NCBI GenBank assembly: GCA_964415195.1
Contig: CAYPYD010000001.1
Location: 186,001 to 250,000, forward strand
Direction of reading: 5' to 3'
Length of the DNA: 64,000 bases
From: WTXA01 sp964415195
GTDB taxonomy: Bacteria > Bacillota > TC1
In this document: piece after piece, positions 52,155 through 61,445 of the stretch
Layout: every line of letters begins with the position of its first letter
Numbering within the stretch: position 1 is the stretch's first letter
The notes under the pieces: model-generated
What the model was told of the DNA's origin: nothing
The model's database searches: none
The model's input: only the letters and a program-made list of their open reading frames with translations
Made by a program: the position numbers and the translations under genes

Positions 52155-53290
52155 TGGGTTTGGAAGAAAAACGTAAAAAGATAGATGAACTGGACCAGGA
52201 ACTGGTTCGCCTTATAACTGAACGTCTGGAAGTAGCCACAGAGATTGGCTTCTATAAGAAAGAAAAAGGAATGAAAATCCTTGATAGAAGCAGGGAAGAA
52301 GAAGTTATTCAAAAGAATCTAGGTAGAGTAACTAACGAAACCTTTGCTCCTTATGTAGAGTCTTTGTTAGAGAAGTTAATGAGTGTTAGCAGAGATGCTC
52401 AAAGTGATATTGTTATTGAAAACAGAACTCCTATTTCAGCGATTATTAAAATGCCGGAAATTAGTGAAAAGGTAGTTAATCCTGTAGTTGCTTATGGTGG
52501 GGTAAAAGGTTCCTATGGGGAACAGGCTCTTATTCAATACTTTGGTGATGTTGAGGAGAGAAGTTTTAAGACTTTTAATGAAGTTATAGATGCAGTAGTT
52601 GACGGTGAAGTCGACTATGGTGTACTACCGATTGAGAATACATCTACAGGTGGAATTTTAGAAGTTGAAAGACTTTTGGAGAAGGATAATGTTTATATAG
52701 TTGGTGAAACTATTGTCCAGGTTGCACATTGTCTATTAGGACTTGGTGAGATTGAGGATATCAGAACAGTTTATTCACATGTTCAGGGCTTTGAACAATC
52801 AAGAGATTTTTTAAGGGAATATAATTTTAAGGAAATACCATATTTCAATACTGCTATCAGTGCAGAATTTGTGGCTAAAAGTGGTGATGTGTCATTAGGG
52901 GCGATTGCCAGTAAAAGAGCTGCAGAAGTTTATGGTCTGAAGATTTTAAAAGAAAATATCAATTATAATTTGGAGAACTACACTAGATTTGTTATAATCA
53001 AGAGGACGGCTGAGCTGGAAAAGGATTATGATAAGATTTCTCTACAAGTTGTGGTTGAAGATAGTGAAGGTTCCTTGTTGAGAGTTATTCAAAGTATTAC
53101 AGAAAATAGATTGAATATGGTGAAGATAGCATCAAGACCAATTCTAGGTAAACCCTTCGAATATATATTCAGCATAGACTTCAATGGTAATCTTGGGGAA
53201 AAAAGAGTCAAGAAAGCCTTAAATGAGATTAGTGAAAATTCAATATTGATGAACTTCAAAGGTAACTATAAGGAAGTGAAAGGGAAATAG
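52145..53290 (+). CDS. pheA: Bifunctional chorismate mutase/prephenate dehydratase (P-protein)
   Basis: The 381-residue protein has an AroQ-type chorismate mutase domain at about 5-90 (IDELDQELVRLITERLEVA), a prephenate dehydratase domain with YGGVKGSYGEQAL and ENYTRFVIIK, and a C-terminal ACT domain. In the ACT domain the Phe-site motif GALV is GSLL, and ESRP is ASRP (KIASRPILG), so feedback by Phe may be altered. I start at ATG 52145, 6 bases from GGAGG; it overlaps aroC by 10 bases. It is the last aromatic gene; aroD/aroQ, aroE and aroK are not in the window. Confidence 0.9.
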   Translation: MGLMGLEEKRKKIDELDQELVRLITERLEVATEIGFYKKEKGMKILDRSREEEVIQKNLGRVTNETFAPYVESLLEKLMSVSRDAQSDIVIENRTPISAIIKMPEISEKVVNPVVAYGGVKGSYGEQALIQYFGDVEERSFKTFNEVIDAVVDGEVDYGVLPIENTSTGGILEVERLLEKDNVYIVGETIVQVAHCLLGLGEIEDIRTVYSHVQGFEQSRDFLREYNFKEIPYFNTAISAEFVAKSGDVSLGAIASKRAAEVYGLKILKENINYNLENYTRFVIIKRTAELEKDYDKISLQVVVEDSEGSLLRVIQSITENRLNMVKIASRPILGKPFEYIFSIDFNGNLGEKRVKKALNEISENSILMNFKGNYKEVKGK

Positions 53291-53291
53291 T

Positions 53292-53903
53292 ATGGGCAGT
53301 GAAATTGAAATCAAATTAGATATCAAGAATGAGGATGTCTTAACAGAAATTCTAGACGATGAAAGATTGAAGAATGACTTTGGACATTATACCATCATAT
53401 CCATGAATGCAGACTACTATGATACAAGAGACCTGGATTTACTAAGACACAATTTTGTAATAAGAATCAGAAAAGAAAATGGTGTTTATGTTTGTACTTT
53501 GAAGAAAAGAACCAAGGAACTTGAAAGTGGCGTTCTTATTCGAGAAGAATGGAATAAGGAAGTTGCAGTTAAAGGAATTAAGTTAGAATATTTTCCAGAA
53601 ACTAAAGATGAGATGAAGGCAATTATTGGTAATAAGGAATTGGTCAAGATTGTTGAAACTGATTTTGTTAGAAGGACCTTGGATATAGAATATGGTAGTT
53701 CTGAATTGGAACTGGCTGTAGATTATGGCAAGATTATATCAAATGGTCAAGAATTACCAATAATGGAAGTGGAAATAGAATTGAAAAAAGGAATAGAAAC
53801 TGATATTGTTCCTTTTATAGAGGATTACTTGAAGCATTACAATATGAAGGTTAAAACTGAAAGTAAATTTGCTAGAGGTGTAGATTTGTTTATGAAAAAA
53901 TAG
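53292..53903 (+). CDS. CYTH-domain protein
   Basis: The 203-residue protein starts with the EIEIKLDI metal/phosphate motif and has FVIRIRKENGVYVCTLKKRTK and the acidic IMEVEIELKKG strand, as in CYTH (adenylate cyclase/thiamine triphosphatase) proteins. In bacteria such proteins are usually inorganic or thiamine triphosphatases. It lies 1 base after pheA and may be read with the aromatic operon. Confidence 0.85.
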   Translation: MGSEIEIKLDIKNEDVLTEILDDERLKNDFGHYTIISMNADYYDTRDLDLLRHNFVIRIRKENGVYVCTLKKRTKELESGVLIREEWNKEVAVKGIKLEYFPETKDEMKAIIGNKELVKIVETDFVRRTLDIEYGSSELELAVDYGKIISNGQELPIMEVEIELKKGIETDIVPFIEDYLKHYNMKVKTESKFARGVDLFMKK

Positions 53904-53977
53904 AATTTTTTTCTATTATATGCTATTATGTTAATGGTAGTTTTATATTAAATTTAGTGGTGAAGGAGAGTTTTTAC

Positions 53978-54874
53978 ATGATTAACTATAAACATTTGTT
54001 AGCTTTTGTGACAGTTGTCAGAAAGAAAAGCTTTACTATAGCCGCTAAGGAGCTATTTATGACTCAACCTGCAATAAGCTGGCAGATTAAAAATCTTGAA
54101 AGTGAAATCGATTTACAACTAATCGAAAGAAAAGAAAGAGGGACCAAGCTTACTGAAGCAGGAAAACAATTTTATGTTTATGCAGAAAAAATAATTAAGG
54201 CTCATGAACAGCTGATTGAAGAAATGAAACAATTAAAATGCATGGAAAAAGGTAAATTGATTGTTGGGGCAAGTACTGTGCCAGGTGAATATATTCTACC
54301 TGCCTATATGAGTAGTTTTAAGGATGCCTATCCTGCAACTGATGTGATGGTTACTACAACTTCTTCAGATGATGTTGTGGAAAATTTGATTTCAGAGGAT
54401 ATTCATATTGGTGTTGTAGGTATGAAAGTTGACGATAGTAGAATCGAATCCAAACCTTTTAAAAAGGATAAAGTAATTATGATTGTCAAGGATGGTCACC
54501 CATTACTTAAGTTGGATAAGGTTTGCATTAAGGATGTGCTTTCATATCCTATAGTTGTTAGAGAAAAGGGTTCTGCCTCTAGAAGAATTTTAGAGGACAA
54601 GATGGAAGCAAAGGGTCTCAAATTGAAGAACTTTGCCTATTTTACAGAGTTAAGCGGGAATAGATCAGCGATTACAGCAGTTAAAAATTCAAATTCAGTG
54701 GCTTTTGTATCATCCTTGGTAGCTGGAGATAGTTTAGCCCTTGGTTGTGTTAGATCTGTGGAAGTTGATGATTTTGATTTGAGCAGAAATATTTATCTTA
54801 TTCATAATAAGTTGAAGACACTAAGTCCCTTGAGTGAGACTTTCTTGAATTTTATGTTGAAGCAAAAGGATTAA
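53978..54874 (+). CDS. LysR-family regulator
   Basis: The 298-residue protein has the LysR helix-turn-helix at about 4-60 (AFVTVVRKKSFTIAAKELF and QPAISWQIKNLE) and a periplasmic-binding-type effector domain starting near GKLIVGASTVPGEYILP, typical of the CysL/CbbR-like group. AAGGAGAG lies 8 bases before ATG 53978; an upstream in-frame extension to 53957 lacks a site. Target and effector are unknown. Confidence 0.88.
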   Translation: MINYKHLLAFVTVVRKKSFTIAAKELFMTQPAISWQIKNLESEIDLQLIERKERGTKLTEAGKQFYVYAEKIIKAHEQLIEEMKQLKCMEKGKLIVGASTVPGEYILPAYMSSFKDAYPATDVMVTTTSSDDVVENLISEDIHIGVVGMKVDDSRIESKPFKKDKVIMIVKDGHPLLKLDKVCIKDVLSYPIVVREKGSASRRILEDKMEAKGLKLKNFAYFTELSGNRSAITAVKNSNSVAFVSSLVAGDSLALGCVRSVEVDDFDLSRNIYLIHNKLKTLSPLSETFLNFMLKQKD

Positions 54875-54886
54875 GTTGAATTAATT

Positions 54887-55576
54887 ATGGAAACATTAAG
54901 AGGAAAATTAAAGGAAATAAGTGAAAAAAATGGAGCTACTCTTTTTGGGGTAGCTAATCTTTTACCATATAGAGAATATATATGTGAAGTTTATGGAAAC
55001 AGTTTATTACATTTGGATAAGGCTGTTTCTATTGGTATACAATATCCTAAAGATGTGGTCAATCAATTGTTAGATGGACCTACGCATACTTATCTCTACT
55101 ACTATAAGATACTTAATGCCAAGCTTGATGATATTGCTCTTCAAGTGGCTATTGCATTAGAGGGTGCTGGTTATAGGAGTTTTCCAGTACCGGCATCGCA
55201 GCGGGTTACAGATGATAGGCTGGCTGGGATATTTTCCCACAGGATGGCTGCTCATTTAGCTGGTCTTGGATGGATAGGTAAGAATTCTTCTCTCATAACA
55301 AGGGAATATGGACCAAGGCTCAGGTTGGTAACTATACTAACTGATGCACCTCTTGAGTATGATGAGCCTTTTGAAGGTGACTTGTGTGGTGAATGTACTA
55401 AGTGTGTCTTGGCTTGTCCTTCAGGTGCTGTAGTTGGTAATCCTTTCAGGGAAAATGATCCTCTTGAGAAGCGCTTTATTGGGCAGTTGTGTGATGTGCA
55501 TTTAAGTAGAGTTAGAAATACTTTTGGGAAAAGAATTTGTGGTAAGTGTCTAGCAAGTTGTCCTTATGGAAAGTAG
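54887..55576 (+). CDS. QueG-like double-cluster 4Fe-4S protein, short
   Basis: The 229-residue protein has a C-terminal 8Fe ferredoxin-type region with CGECTKCVLACPSGAV and CGKCLASCPYGK, and an upstream cobalamin-reductase-like part with GLGWIGKNSSLITREYGPR, as in epoxyqueuosine reductase. It is shorter than QueG (about 380 residues) and lacks the HEAT-repeat end, so it belongs to the related 4Fe-4S double-cluster family of unknown substrate. Confidence 0.78.
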   Translation: METLRGKLKEISEKNGATLFGVANLLPYREYICEVYGNSLLHLDKAVSIGIQYPKDVVNQLLDGPTHTYLYYYKILNAKLDDIALQVAIALEGAGYRSFPVPASQRVTDDRLAGIFSHRMAAHLAGLGWIGKNSSLITREYGPRLRLVTILTDAPLEYDEPFEGDLCGECTKCVLACPSGAVVGNPFRENDPLEKRFIGQLCDVHLSRVRNTFGKRICGKCLASCPYGK

Positions 55577-55588
55577 GAGGTAAAGGTT

Positions 55589-56944
55589 ATGGAATATGTA
55601 AATAAGAATATCTGGTCTGAAATAGATAATGGTTTGATTATGGATTTTGCTGAAGGTTACAAGTCTTTTATGAGTGGTGGCATGACCGAGAGGGCTATTG
55701 TTACGCTATTAGAGGACGCGGCTATTAGTAGAGGTTATGTGGAAATCACTAGTGTTGACAAGTTGGAAATTGGTCAACAATTCTATTTAAATCATCGTGG
55801 TAAGAGTTTTTTTATGGGTGTTGTTAATGAGGAATTGAAACGGGGCTTGAAGTTAATTGGGGCTCATATTGATGCACCAAGACTTGATCTTAAGCAACAG
55901 CCTATTTATGAAGAAGAGGGTATGGCTCTTTTTAAGACTCACTATTATGGTGGGATTAAGAAGTATCAATGGGTTACTATGCCTTTATGTCTTGAAGGAG
56001 TTGTTTATAGAAAAGATGGTTCTAAGCTGGAGTTAAGTGTGGGCAGAGGTGCGAATGATCCTGTTTTTACTATAACTGACTTACTTCCTCACCTGGCTCA
56101 GGAACAGATGGCTAAGACTGCTGGTAAGGTTATTGAGGGTGAGAAGTTGAATGTTCTTATCGGAAGTATTCCTTTGGTTGAGGGTGAAAAGGATCCTAGT
56201 GTTAAGAAGGCTATACTTGGGTATTTAAATAAGGAGTATGGTTTAATCGAGGAGGATTTTTTAAGAGCTGAACTTGAAATTTTGCCAAATATTCCGCCTA
56301 GGGATATTGGTTTTGATAGAAGTATGATTGGTGCTTATGGTCAGGATGATCGTATTTGTGCATATTCTTTGATGAAGAGTTTCTTTGAGGGAGAGTTTAG
56401 TGGTTCGAACGTTTTGGCTTGTTTCTTCGACAAGGAAGAGATTGGTAGTAACGGGGATACTGGTGCTCAGTCCAGGGTCTTGGAGTATTTGATGGAGCTT
56501 TTGATTGAAAAGTCTGGGATGAAGGCTTCTTCTTTAGAGGTGTTTTTTAATTCAAAAGGTTTGTCTGCTGATGTTAGTGCAGTTGATGATCCTAGTTTTG
56601 AGGGTGTTTTTGATAAGTATAACAGGGGCAGGTTAGGTCTTGGTCCAATTATTAGTAAGTATTCAGGCAGCAGGGGTAAGTATGATGCTAATGATGCTAG
56701 TGCTGAGTATTTGTCTTATGTTATGGGTGTTTTGGATAAGAGTAAGGTTATGTATCAGTTTGGTGAGCTTGGTAAGGTGGATCTAGGCGGCGGTGGTACT
56801 ATTGCTTCATATTTGTCTCAGCTTGGGATGGAGATTGTGGATATGGGTACTGGTTTGTTGTCTATGCATTCTCCTTTCGAGGTAGCTTCTAAGGCTGATT
56901 TGTATATGACCTATTTAGGATATAAGGCGTTTTTAGAAAATTAA
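55589..56944 (+). CDS. M18-family aminopeptidase
   Basis: The 451-residue metallopeptidase has the M18 metal-site motifs LIGAHIDAPRLDLK, CFFDKEEIGSNGDTGAQS and the SADVSAVDDP segment, and ends with a GTGLLSMHSPFEVASKAD motif carrying the final His. It is close to the probable M18 aminopeptidase 1 type of Clostridia. It removes N-terminal residues from peptides in the cytoplasm. AGGAGGTAA precedes the ATG; selD follows after 15 bases. Confidence 0.9.
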   Translation: MEYVNKNIWSEIDNGLIMDFAEGYKSFMSGGMTERAIVTLLEDAAISRGYVEITSVDKLEIGQQFYLNHRGKSFFMGVVNEELKRGLKLIGAHIDAPRLDLKQQPIYEEEGMALFKTHYYGGIKKYQWVTMPLCLEGVVYRKDGSKLELSVGRGANDPVFTITDLLPHLAQEQMAKTAGKVIEGEKLNVLIGSIPLVEGEKDPSVKKAILGYLNKEYGLIEEDFLRAELEILPNIPPRDIGFDRSMIGAYGQDDRICAYSLMKSFFEGEFSGSNVLACFFDKEEIGSNGDTGAQSRVLEYLMELLIEKSGMKASSLEVFFNSKGLSADVSAVDDPSFEGVFDKYNRGRLGLGPIISKYSGSRGKYDANDASAEYLSYVMGVLDKSKVMYQFGELGKVDLGGGGTIASYLSQLGMEIVDMGTGLLSMHSPFEVASKADLYMTYLGYKAFLEN

Positions 56945-56959
56945 GAAGGAGGTGGCACT

Positions 56960-57994
56960 ATGGTTCGTTTGACACAGATGGTTAAAGCAGCTGGTTGAGC
57001 TTCTAAGATAGGTCCGGGGACCTTGAGTCAAGTTTTGACTGGTTTGAATAGTTTTAAGGATCCGGCTGTGCTGGTTTCTGGTTCGACATATGATGATGCA
57101 GGTGTTTATAGGGTTAGTGATGAGCTGGCTCTGGTTCAGACTGTGGATTTTTTTACTCCTATGGTGGATGATCCTTATGATTTTGGTAGGATTGCGATTG
57201 CTAATAGTTTGTCAGATGTTTATGCTATGGGTGGTGAGCCTAGGACTGCTATGAATGTGGTTACTTTTCCTATTAGTTGTCTTGATGTTATGGTTTTAAG
57301 AGAGATTCTTCGTGGTGGTGCTGATAAGTTAGTGGAGGCTGGGGTTGCTCTTCTTGGGGGGCATACTGTTGAGGATGCTGAGCCTAAGTATGGTGCTTCG
57401 GTTACTGGTTTTGTTCATCCTGATCATATTTGGACAAATGGTGGTGCCAGGGTTGGTGATGTACTTGTACTAACTAAGAAGTTGGGTGTTGGTCTTGTGA
57501 CTACTGCTTTTAAGGGTGATGAGAACTTGGTTAGCAAGGAGGAGTTACGTGAGGTGACTGAGTCTTTGGCTGCGCTTAATAGGAAAGCTGCTGAGGTGGC
57601 CAAGGTTGTTGGTGGAGTTCATAGTTGTACTGATATTACTGGTTTTGGTCTTGTTGGGCATTTGTTGGAGATGGTTGGTGATGATGCTGTTACTTTTGAG
57701 GTGGATAGTAGGAAGTTGCCGTTTTTTGATAGTGCTCTTATCCATGCCAGGGAGGGTCTTATTCCTGCTGGTGCCTATAGGAATAGGGATTATGTGAAGG
57801 ATAGGGTTATGTTTTTGGTGGATGATTATATGGAGTTGGCTGTTGTGACTCCTGAGACTTCTGGTGGTTTGGTGTTTGCTTTTACCCCGAAGGATGCTGC
57901 TGAGTATGTTAAGAAAATGGAAGAAGCGGGTGAGTTGGCTTTTGTTATTGGTAAGGTAGTGGAGGCAGCTGATTCTAAGTTGATTTTGTTTTAG
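56960..57994 (+). CDS. selD: Selenide, water dikinase, a selenoprotein (Sec at codon 13)
   Basis: The true start is ATG 56960, behind GGAGGTGG. Codon 13 (56996-56998) is UGA, in the context AAG-U-ASKIGPG, the active-site position held by Cys or Sec in SelD, followed by Lys16. Reading through gives a 344-residue SelD with VRLTQMVKAAG before and SDVYAMGGEPRTAMNV and GGHTVEDAEP after. A hairpin directly downstream is a bacterial SECIS candidate. Stop-based gene calls would start at TTG 57023 and miss the catalytic residue. SelD makes selenophosphate for Sec and modified tRNA. Confidence 0.92.
56996..57023 (+). promoter_or_regulatory. UGA Sec codon and SECIS-like hairpin in selD
   Basis: UGA at 56996-56998. 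AGGTCC (57010) pairs with GGACCT (57018) with a CGGG-type apical loop, about 18 bases from UGA to the loop, which fits bacterial SECIS spacing. The loop has G residues at the tip, as in formate dehydrogenase SECIS elements. Confidence 0.75.
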
Positions 57995-58003
57995 GAGTTT
58001 TAT

Positions 58004-58540
58004 ATGGATAGACGTCTTGATAATAGTAGGTATTTGTTATTTAAGTATCCTTGGATTTTATTTGAGTTTATGATTTTTGGTTTTGTTGGATTGTTGATTG
58101 AGACTTCTTATGTTTATTTTGTCACTGGGGAGTGGACTGTTAGGGGTGCTCTTGGTTTTGGTTTGCCGATTATTCATATTTATGGTTTTGGGGCTCTTAT
58201 TGTGGTCTATCTTTTAGGTCGTTTTAGTAGGTTTCCTGTGTTGTTTTTTGTTATTTCTGCTGGTTTTATGACTCTTGTGGAGTTGGCTGGTAGTTATATT
58301 GAGGATATGTTTGGAAAGCCTAGATCATGGGATTATTTTGATAAGCCTTTTAATTTTGATGGTAGGATTTGCCTTAGTACTTCACTTGGTTGGGGGACTT
58401 TGGCTTTTTTGTTCTTTTTTTTGATGTATCCTGAGATTGGTAAGTTTATGAAAAAGGTGCCAAGGAAGGTTATGGTTTATAGCGCTTGTGCTCTTACTAT
58501 CTATATTATCTTTATTACTGTTATCAAGTATTTGATGTAG
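58004..58540 (+). CDS. CmpB-like ABC-type membrane protein (PF06541 group)
   Basis: The 178-residue protein has four or five membrane helices and the signature RSWDYFDKPFNFDGRICLST, typical of the putative ABC transporter type IV family. It starts 9 bases after the selD stop. The role is unknown. From here on the DNA is markedly G/T-rich on this strand. Confidence 0.8.
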   Translation: MDRRLDNSRYLLFKYPWILFEFMIFGFVGLLIETSYVYFVTGEWTVRGALGFGLPIIHIYGFGALIVVYLLGRFSRFPVLFFVISAGFMTLVELAGSYIEDMFGKPRSWDYFDKPFNFDGRICLSTSLGWGTLAFLFFFLMYPEIGKFMKKVPRKVMVYSACALTIYIIFITVIKYLM

Positions 58541-58592
58541 TTTTGTTTTTTATCATTTTTTCATTCAGGTTATATTTTCATAAATTAATATG

Positions 58593-58634
58593 TTAGAGGA
58601 AAGAATTTAGGTTCTTTTCTCTAATTTTTTTTTG
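58593..58634 (+). terminator. Intrinsic terminator
   Basis: TTAGAGGAAAGAA and TTCTTTTCTCTAA form a 13-bp stem with one wobble, followed by a long T run, just upstream of the Tad-like genes. Confidence 0.85.
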
Positions 58635-58646
58635 AGGTGGTTTTTT

Positions 58647-60116
58647 ATGAAGTTGTGGGATGATGAGCATGGTTCTTTGGTTTTATTTATGGCTATTGTG
58701 CTGCCGGTATTAATTCTTTTTTTTGGAGTTTTGTTTGACATTATTAGGATTAAGTATGGGATGAATGTGGTGAATGAGGGTGTCTATAGTAGTGTTGATA
58801 GTGTTTTGGCTGATTATGACAAGTCTATGTATGGTAGTTATGGTCTTTTTGCCTTGAAGGGTAAGGAGTATGGTTTGGATTTTTCTTCTATGGTCAGGAA
58901 TAATGTGAAGGGTAAGGGTGTGTCTTTAAGTAACTTTTCTTTAAGTTTAGAACAGCCTCTTTCAGATTCTCGTTTTTTAAAGAAACAGATTTTGGAGGAG
59001 ATGAAGGTTAGGGGAATGGTTAATCTTGGTAAGCAGGCTTATGGTATTTTTTCGGCTATGGAGGAGGTGGATAAGCTTGGTGCTGAGTTTGGTGATTTTG
59101 GAGGTAGTAAGGAGGAGGCTACAAGGAGTTTGCAGGAGCGGGTTGCTTCTAATGTGGAAGTTATTAAGGGTTTGGAGGAGAGGCGAGCTGGTGGTGAGGC
59201 TGGTCTTGATGGGACTATAGAAAAGTTGTATGGGGAGAATAAATCATTATTGGTGATGGCTGAGGATCTGGCAAATGGTGGTGATGGTGTAGTTGATAGT
59301 AGTAATAGTGATGGTGAAAGTAATGAAACCAATCAATATGGTAGTGATACATGGCGTAAACTAGGTGAGCTTTTTGGTGGTGAGCTTGGTAGTTATGAGG
59401 AGGAACTGAAAAGTCCTGGGTTTTTGTTTTTTAGGGCTAAGGAGGTTGGTGGTGGTTTGAAGAGTCGTCTTGGTGCTGGTCTAGAGGGGTTGCGGGATGA
59501 TTTGTTGTTGGGGGAGTATGTTTTGGAGAGGTTTCCGAATCTTACAGCTGTTGTTGGTAATGTAGGTAGTGGTGTGAGTTTAGGAGTTGGTAGTGATAGT
59601 ATAGGTGAAGCAGAGCGGATTATTGGTAATGGTTCGACTTTGGGTACTCTTTTTAATATTTTGTTGTTTCGGACTTTTGTTGATGGGGTTGGTTATTTTG
59701 TGCTGGATGCTAAGGCTCCTCCTGAATTGGTGGCGAGGCTTGTTTATAGTGTGGTGTTGGGTCTTGGTACTGGTGCTGCTGATGTGTTGTCACTTGTGGG
59801 GGTTAGTGATGCCAGGGTTCCTGTGGTTAATGTTTATGGTACACCAAATCCTTTGGAGTTTTTGAAGTTGTCTTATGGGGATCATTTGTTGATGTTTTCT
59901 TTGTTAGCTGGTGAGGAGTGTTTATTACGGGGTATTTATGGTGAGGTAGTAAAGGATTTTCCTGGGGCATATTTTTGTGGTGCTAAGGGTAGTGTTGTGG
60001 GTAGTGTTCCTTTAACATTTTTTAAGTTTTTGCCTGAGGGGTCAAAGTTGTTTGGTGGTGAGGTTAGGGGTGGTTGTTTTGTTTTTGAGGAGGTTGTTTC
60101 GTTGTCTTTTAATTGA
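58647..60116 (+). CDS. TadG-like protein with N-terminal membrane anchor
   Basis: A 489-residue protein with a TadE/TadG-type start: KLWDDEHGSLVLFMAIVLP, then a membrane helix to about residue 30 and RIKYGMNVVNEG. A long low-complexity part follows, including a Gly/Ser/Asn/Asp-rich stretch at about 215-240, and the C-terminal third has LSYGDHLLMFSLLAG, which recurs in clostridial Tad loci. It belongs to a pilus-assembly-like set with the two following genes, but TadA, TadB and TadC are not in the window. GAGGTGG precedes the ATG. Confidence 0.68.
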   Translation: MKLWDDEHGSLVLFMAIVLPVLILFFGVLFDIIRIKYGMNVVNEGVYSSVDSVLADYDKSMYGSYGLFALKGKEYGLDFSSMVRNNVKGKGVSLSNFSLSLEQPLSDSRFLKKQILEEMKVRGMVNLGKQAYGIFSAMEEVDKLGAEFGDFGGSKEEATRSLQERVASNVEVIKGLEERRAGGEAGLDGTIEKLYGENKSLLVMAEDLANGGDGVVDSSNSDGESNETNQYGSDTWRKLGELFGGELGSYEEELKSPGFLFFRAKEVGGGLKSRLGAGLEGLRDDLLLGEYVLERFPNLTAVVGNVGSGVSLGVGSDSIGEAERIIGNGSTLGTLFNILLFRTFVDGVGYFVLDAKAPPELVARLVYSVVLGLGTGAADVLSLVGVSDARVPVVNVYGTPNPLEFLKLSYGDHLLMFSLLAGEECLLRGIYGEVVKDFPGAYFCGAKGSVVGSVPLTFFKFLPEGSKLFGGEVRGGCFVFEEVVSLSFN

Positions 60117-60561
60117 TGAGGGTGGTTCTTTGGTTATTGAGGGGGTTATTGTTTTTCCTCTCATTATGGTTCTTCTTTTCTCTTTTGTCTCCTTCATAAA
60201 TTATTTTTCGATTTCATCCTACATTAGGCAGAGGGTTGATAGTTATGGGGCGTATGTTTGTAGTGTAGGTGGGGTAGTGGGTGGTGTAGGTGATGATGTG
60301 GTTGGTGGTTTGTCTGGTTCTGAGAATGGTTTGTTAGTGGGTGGTGTAGGTGATGAAGTGGTGGAGGTTGCTGCTAGTATGGCTAGTCGAACTTACCTAA
60401 GGAATTATCTTCTTAAGGATGGTGTTCTTGATGGTGAAAGGTTGGTGGTGGTGTCTGATTTTGATGGTGGTTATATGACTGTTAGGGTTGAGTATGGTAT
60501 TGATGTGGTTTTGCTTGGGCGGGTTGTGGTGGTTGATTTTTATGAGAGGAGGTTGTGGTGA
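60052..60561 (+). CDS. TadE-like small membrane protein
   Basis: A 169-codon frame whose conserved part begins at LLIDEGGSLVIEGVIVFPLI, the membrane anchor of TadE-like pseudopilins; a region of unknown type follows. The start is unsure: the frame overlaps the previous gene by up to 65 bases, and a GAGGAGG tract at 60087-60093 lies inside it, so the real start is probably near or after 60094. The middle is rich in Gly and Val from G/T-rich codons (VGGVGDD repeated twice). Confidence 0.55.
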   Translation: MVVRLGVVVLFLRRLFRCLLIDEGGSLVIEGVIVFPLIMVLLFSFVSFINYFSISSYIRQRVDSYGAYVCSVGGVVGGVGDDVVGGLSGSENGLLVGGVGDEVVEVAASMASRTYLRNYLLKDGVLDGERLVVVSDFDGGYMTVRVEYGIDVVLLGRVVVVDFYERRLW

Positions 60562-61400
60562 TGGATGAGTTTTGTGTTGAGGGTTTTAGTTTGGTTTATA
60601 GGGGTCGTGGTAGTGTGTCTGATCGTGATTCTTTTTTATTGAAGGGTGGTGGTGTGGAGTTTCTGCTTCCACTTTATTTTTATAGGGAGAATTTGGATTT
60701 TGTTTTTGTTTATGATCTTGAGGGTGGTTATAGCCTGGGTGAGATGTTAGGTAGGGGTGATGGTGGTTTTGGGGTTGATGATTTTGTTTCTATACTAGAG
60801 CGTGTTGATTTTGTGAGTTCTGAGTATTTTTTCGACCTAACTTCATTCTATATTAGTCCTGAGTCATTGGTTTATTCTATGAAGGATGGTGGTTGTGGTT
60901 TGGTTTATTGTCCTTTGTATAGGGGTGATTTTTGGGGTTGTGTTCTTTCTTTGTTTGGGTCTGTTTTTAGTGGGGAGTCTTGGTTTATGGATTATTTGAA
61001 TAGGTTGGAGGCTTTGGGTAATAGCTATAGTATTTCGTCATTTTTGACTGTTGTTAGGTTGTTTGGTTCTGGTTGCGACATAGGTACCATTAGAAGTATA
61101 GGTAGTAAAGTTAGTGAAGGTGGATATAGGGGTGTGGGTAGCAAGGCTGATGGAATAGAGAATATTGGTGATGGTTTTGTTTCTGGTGGTTGTAGTAGTG
61201 GGGTTGGTGTTTTTGGTGGTTTGTTGGGTAGTCGGGGTTTTGGGTTGGGTGGTACGACAAGAGATGCTGATTCAGGTTTGTTTTCTGGTTTTGATTGGTG
61301 GTCTTTGGTGGTTTGTTTTGTTGGTGGTGGTGCTGGTAATGTTGGTTGTTTGGTTTTGTTGTGTTTGTTTGTGGGGTTTGTGTTGGGGTTGTTTATTTGA
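60555..61400 (+). CDS. DUF6382-like protein without FHA domain
   Basis: The 281-residue protein has an N-terminal region (GVEFLLPLYFYRENLDFVF and YDLEGGYSLGEML) similar to the N-terminal domain of clostridial FHA proteins linked to Tad loci, a Gly-rich linker and one C-terminal membrane helix (LVLLCLFVGFVLGLFI). The FHA domain that usually follows is absent, so it may be shortened. It overlaps the TadE-like gene by 7 bases. Codons are almost all G/T-ended. Confidence 0.55.
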   Translation: MVMDEFCVEGFSLVYRGRGSVSDRDSFLLKGGGVEFLLPLYFYRENLDFVFVYDLEGGYSLGEMLGRGDGGFGVDDFVSILERVDFVSSEYFFDLTSFYISPESLVYSMKDGGCGLVYCPLYRGDFWGCVLSLFGSVFSGESWFMDYLNRLEALGNSYSISSFLTVVRLFGSGCDIGTIRSIGSKVSEGGYRGVGSKADGIENIGDGFVSGGCSSGVGVFGGLLGSRGFGLGGTTRDADSGLFSGFDWWSLVVCFVGGGAGNVGCLVLLCLFVGFVLGLFI

Positions 61401-61445
61401 TTGACTTTTTTGTTTGGTTTTGGTAAGATTACAAAGTAGATATTG

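Noticed and set aside
57023..57994. selD starting at TTG 57023
   Set aside because: This start would remove the catalytic residue; the in-frame sequence upstream across UGA matches SelD and has a strong ribosome site.
59605..59865. Alternative + strand frames in the G/T-rich region (also 59026-59220 and 61165-61404)
   Set aside because: G/T-rich DNA opens several frames at once; these lack ribosome sites and have no features beyond Leu/Val/Trp-rich chance translation.
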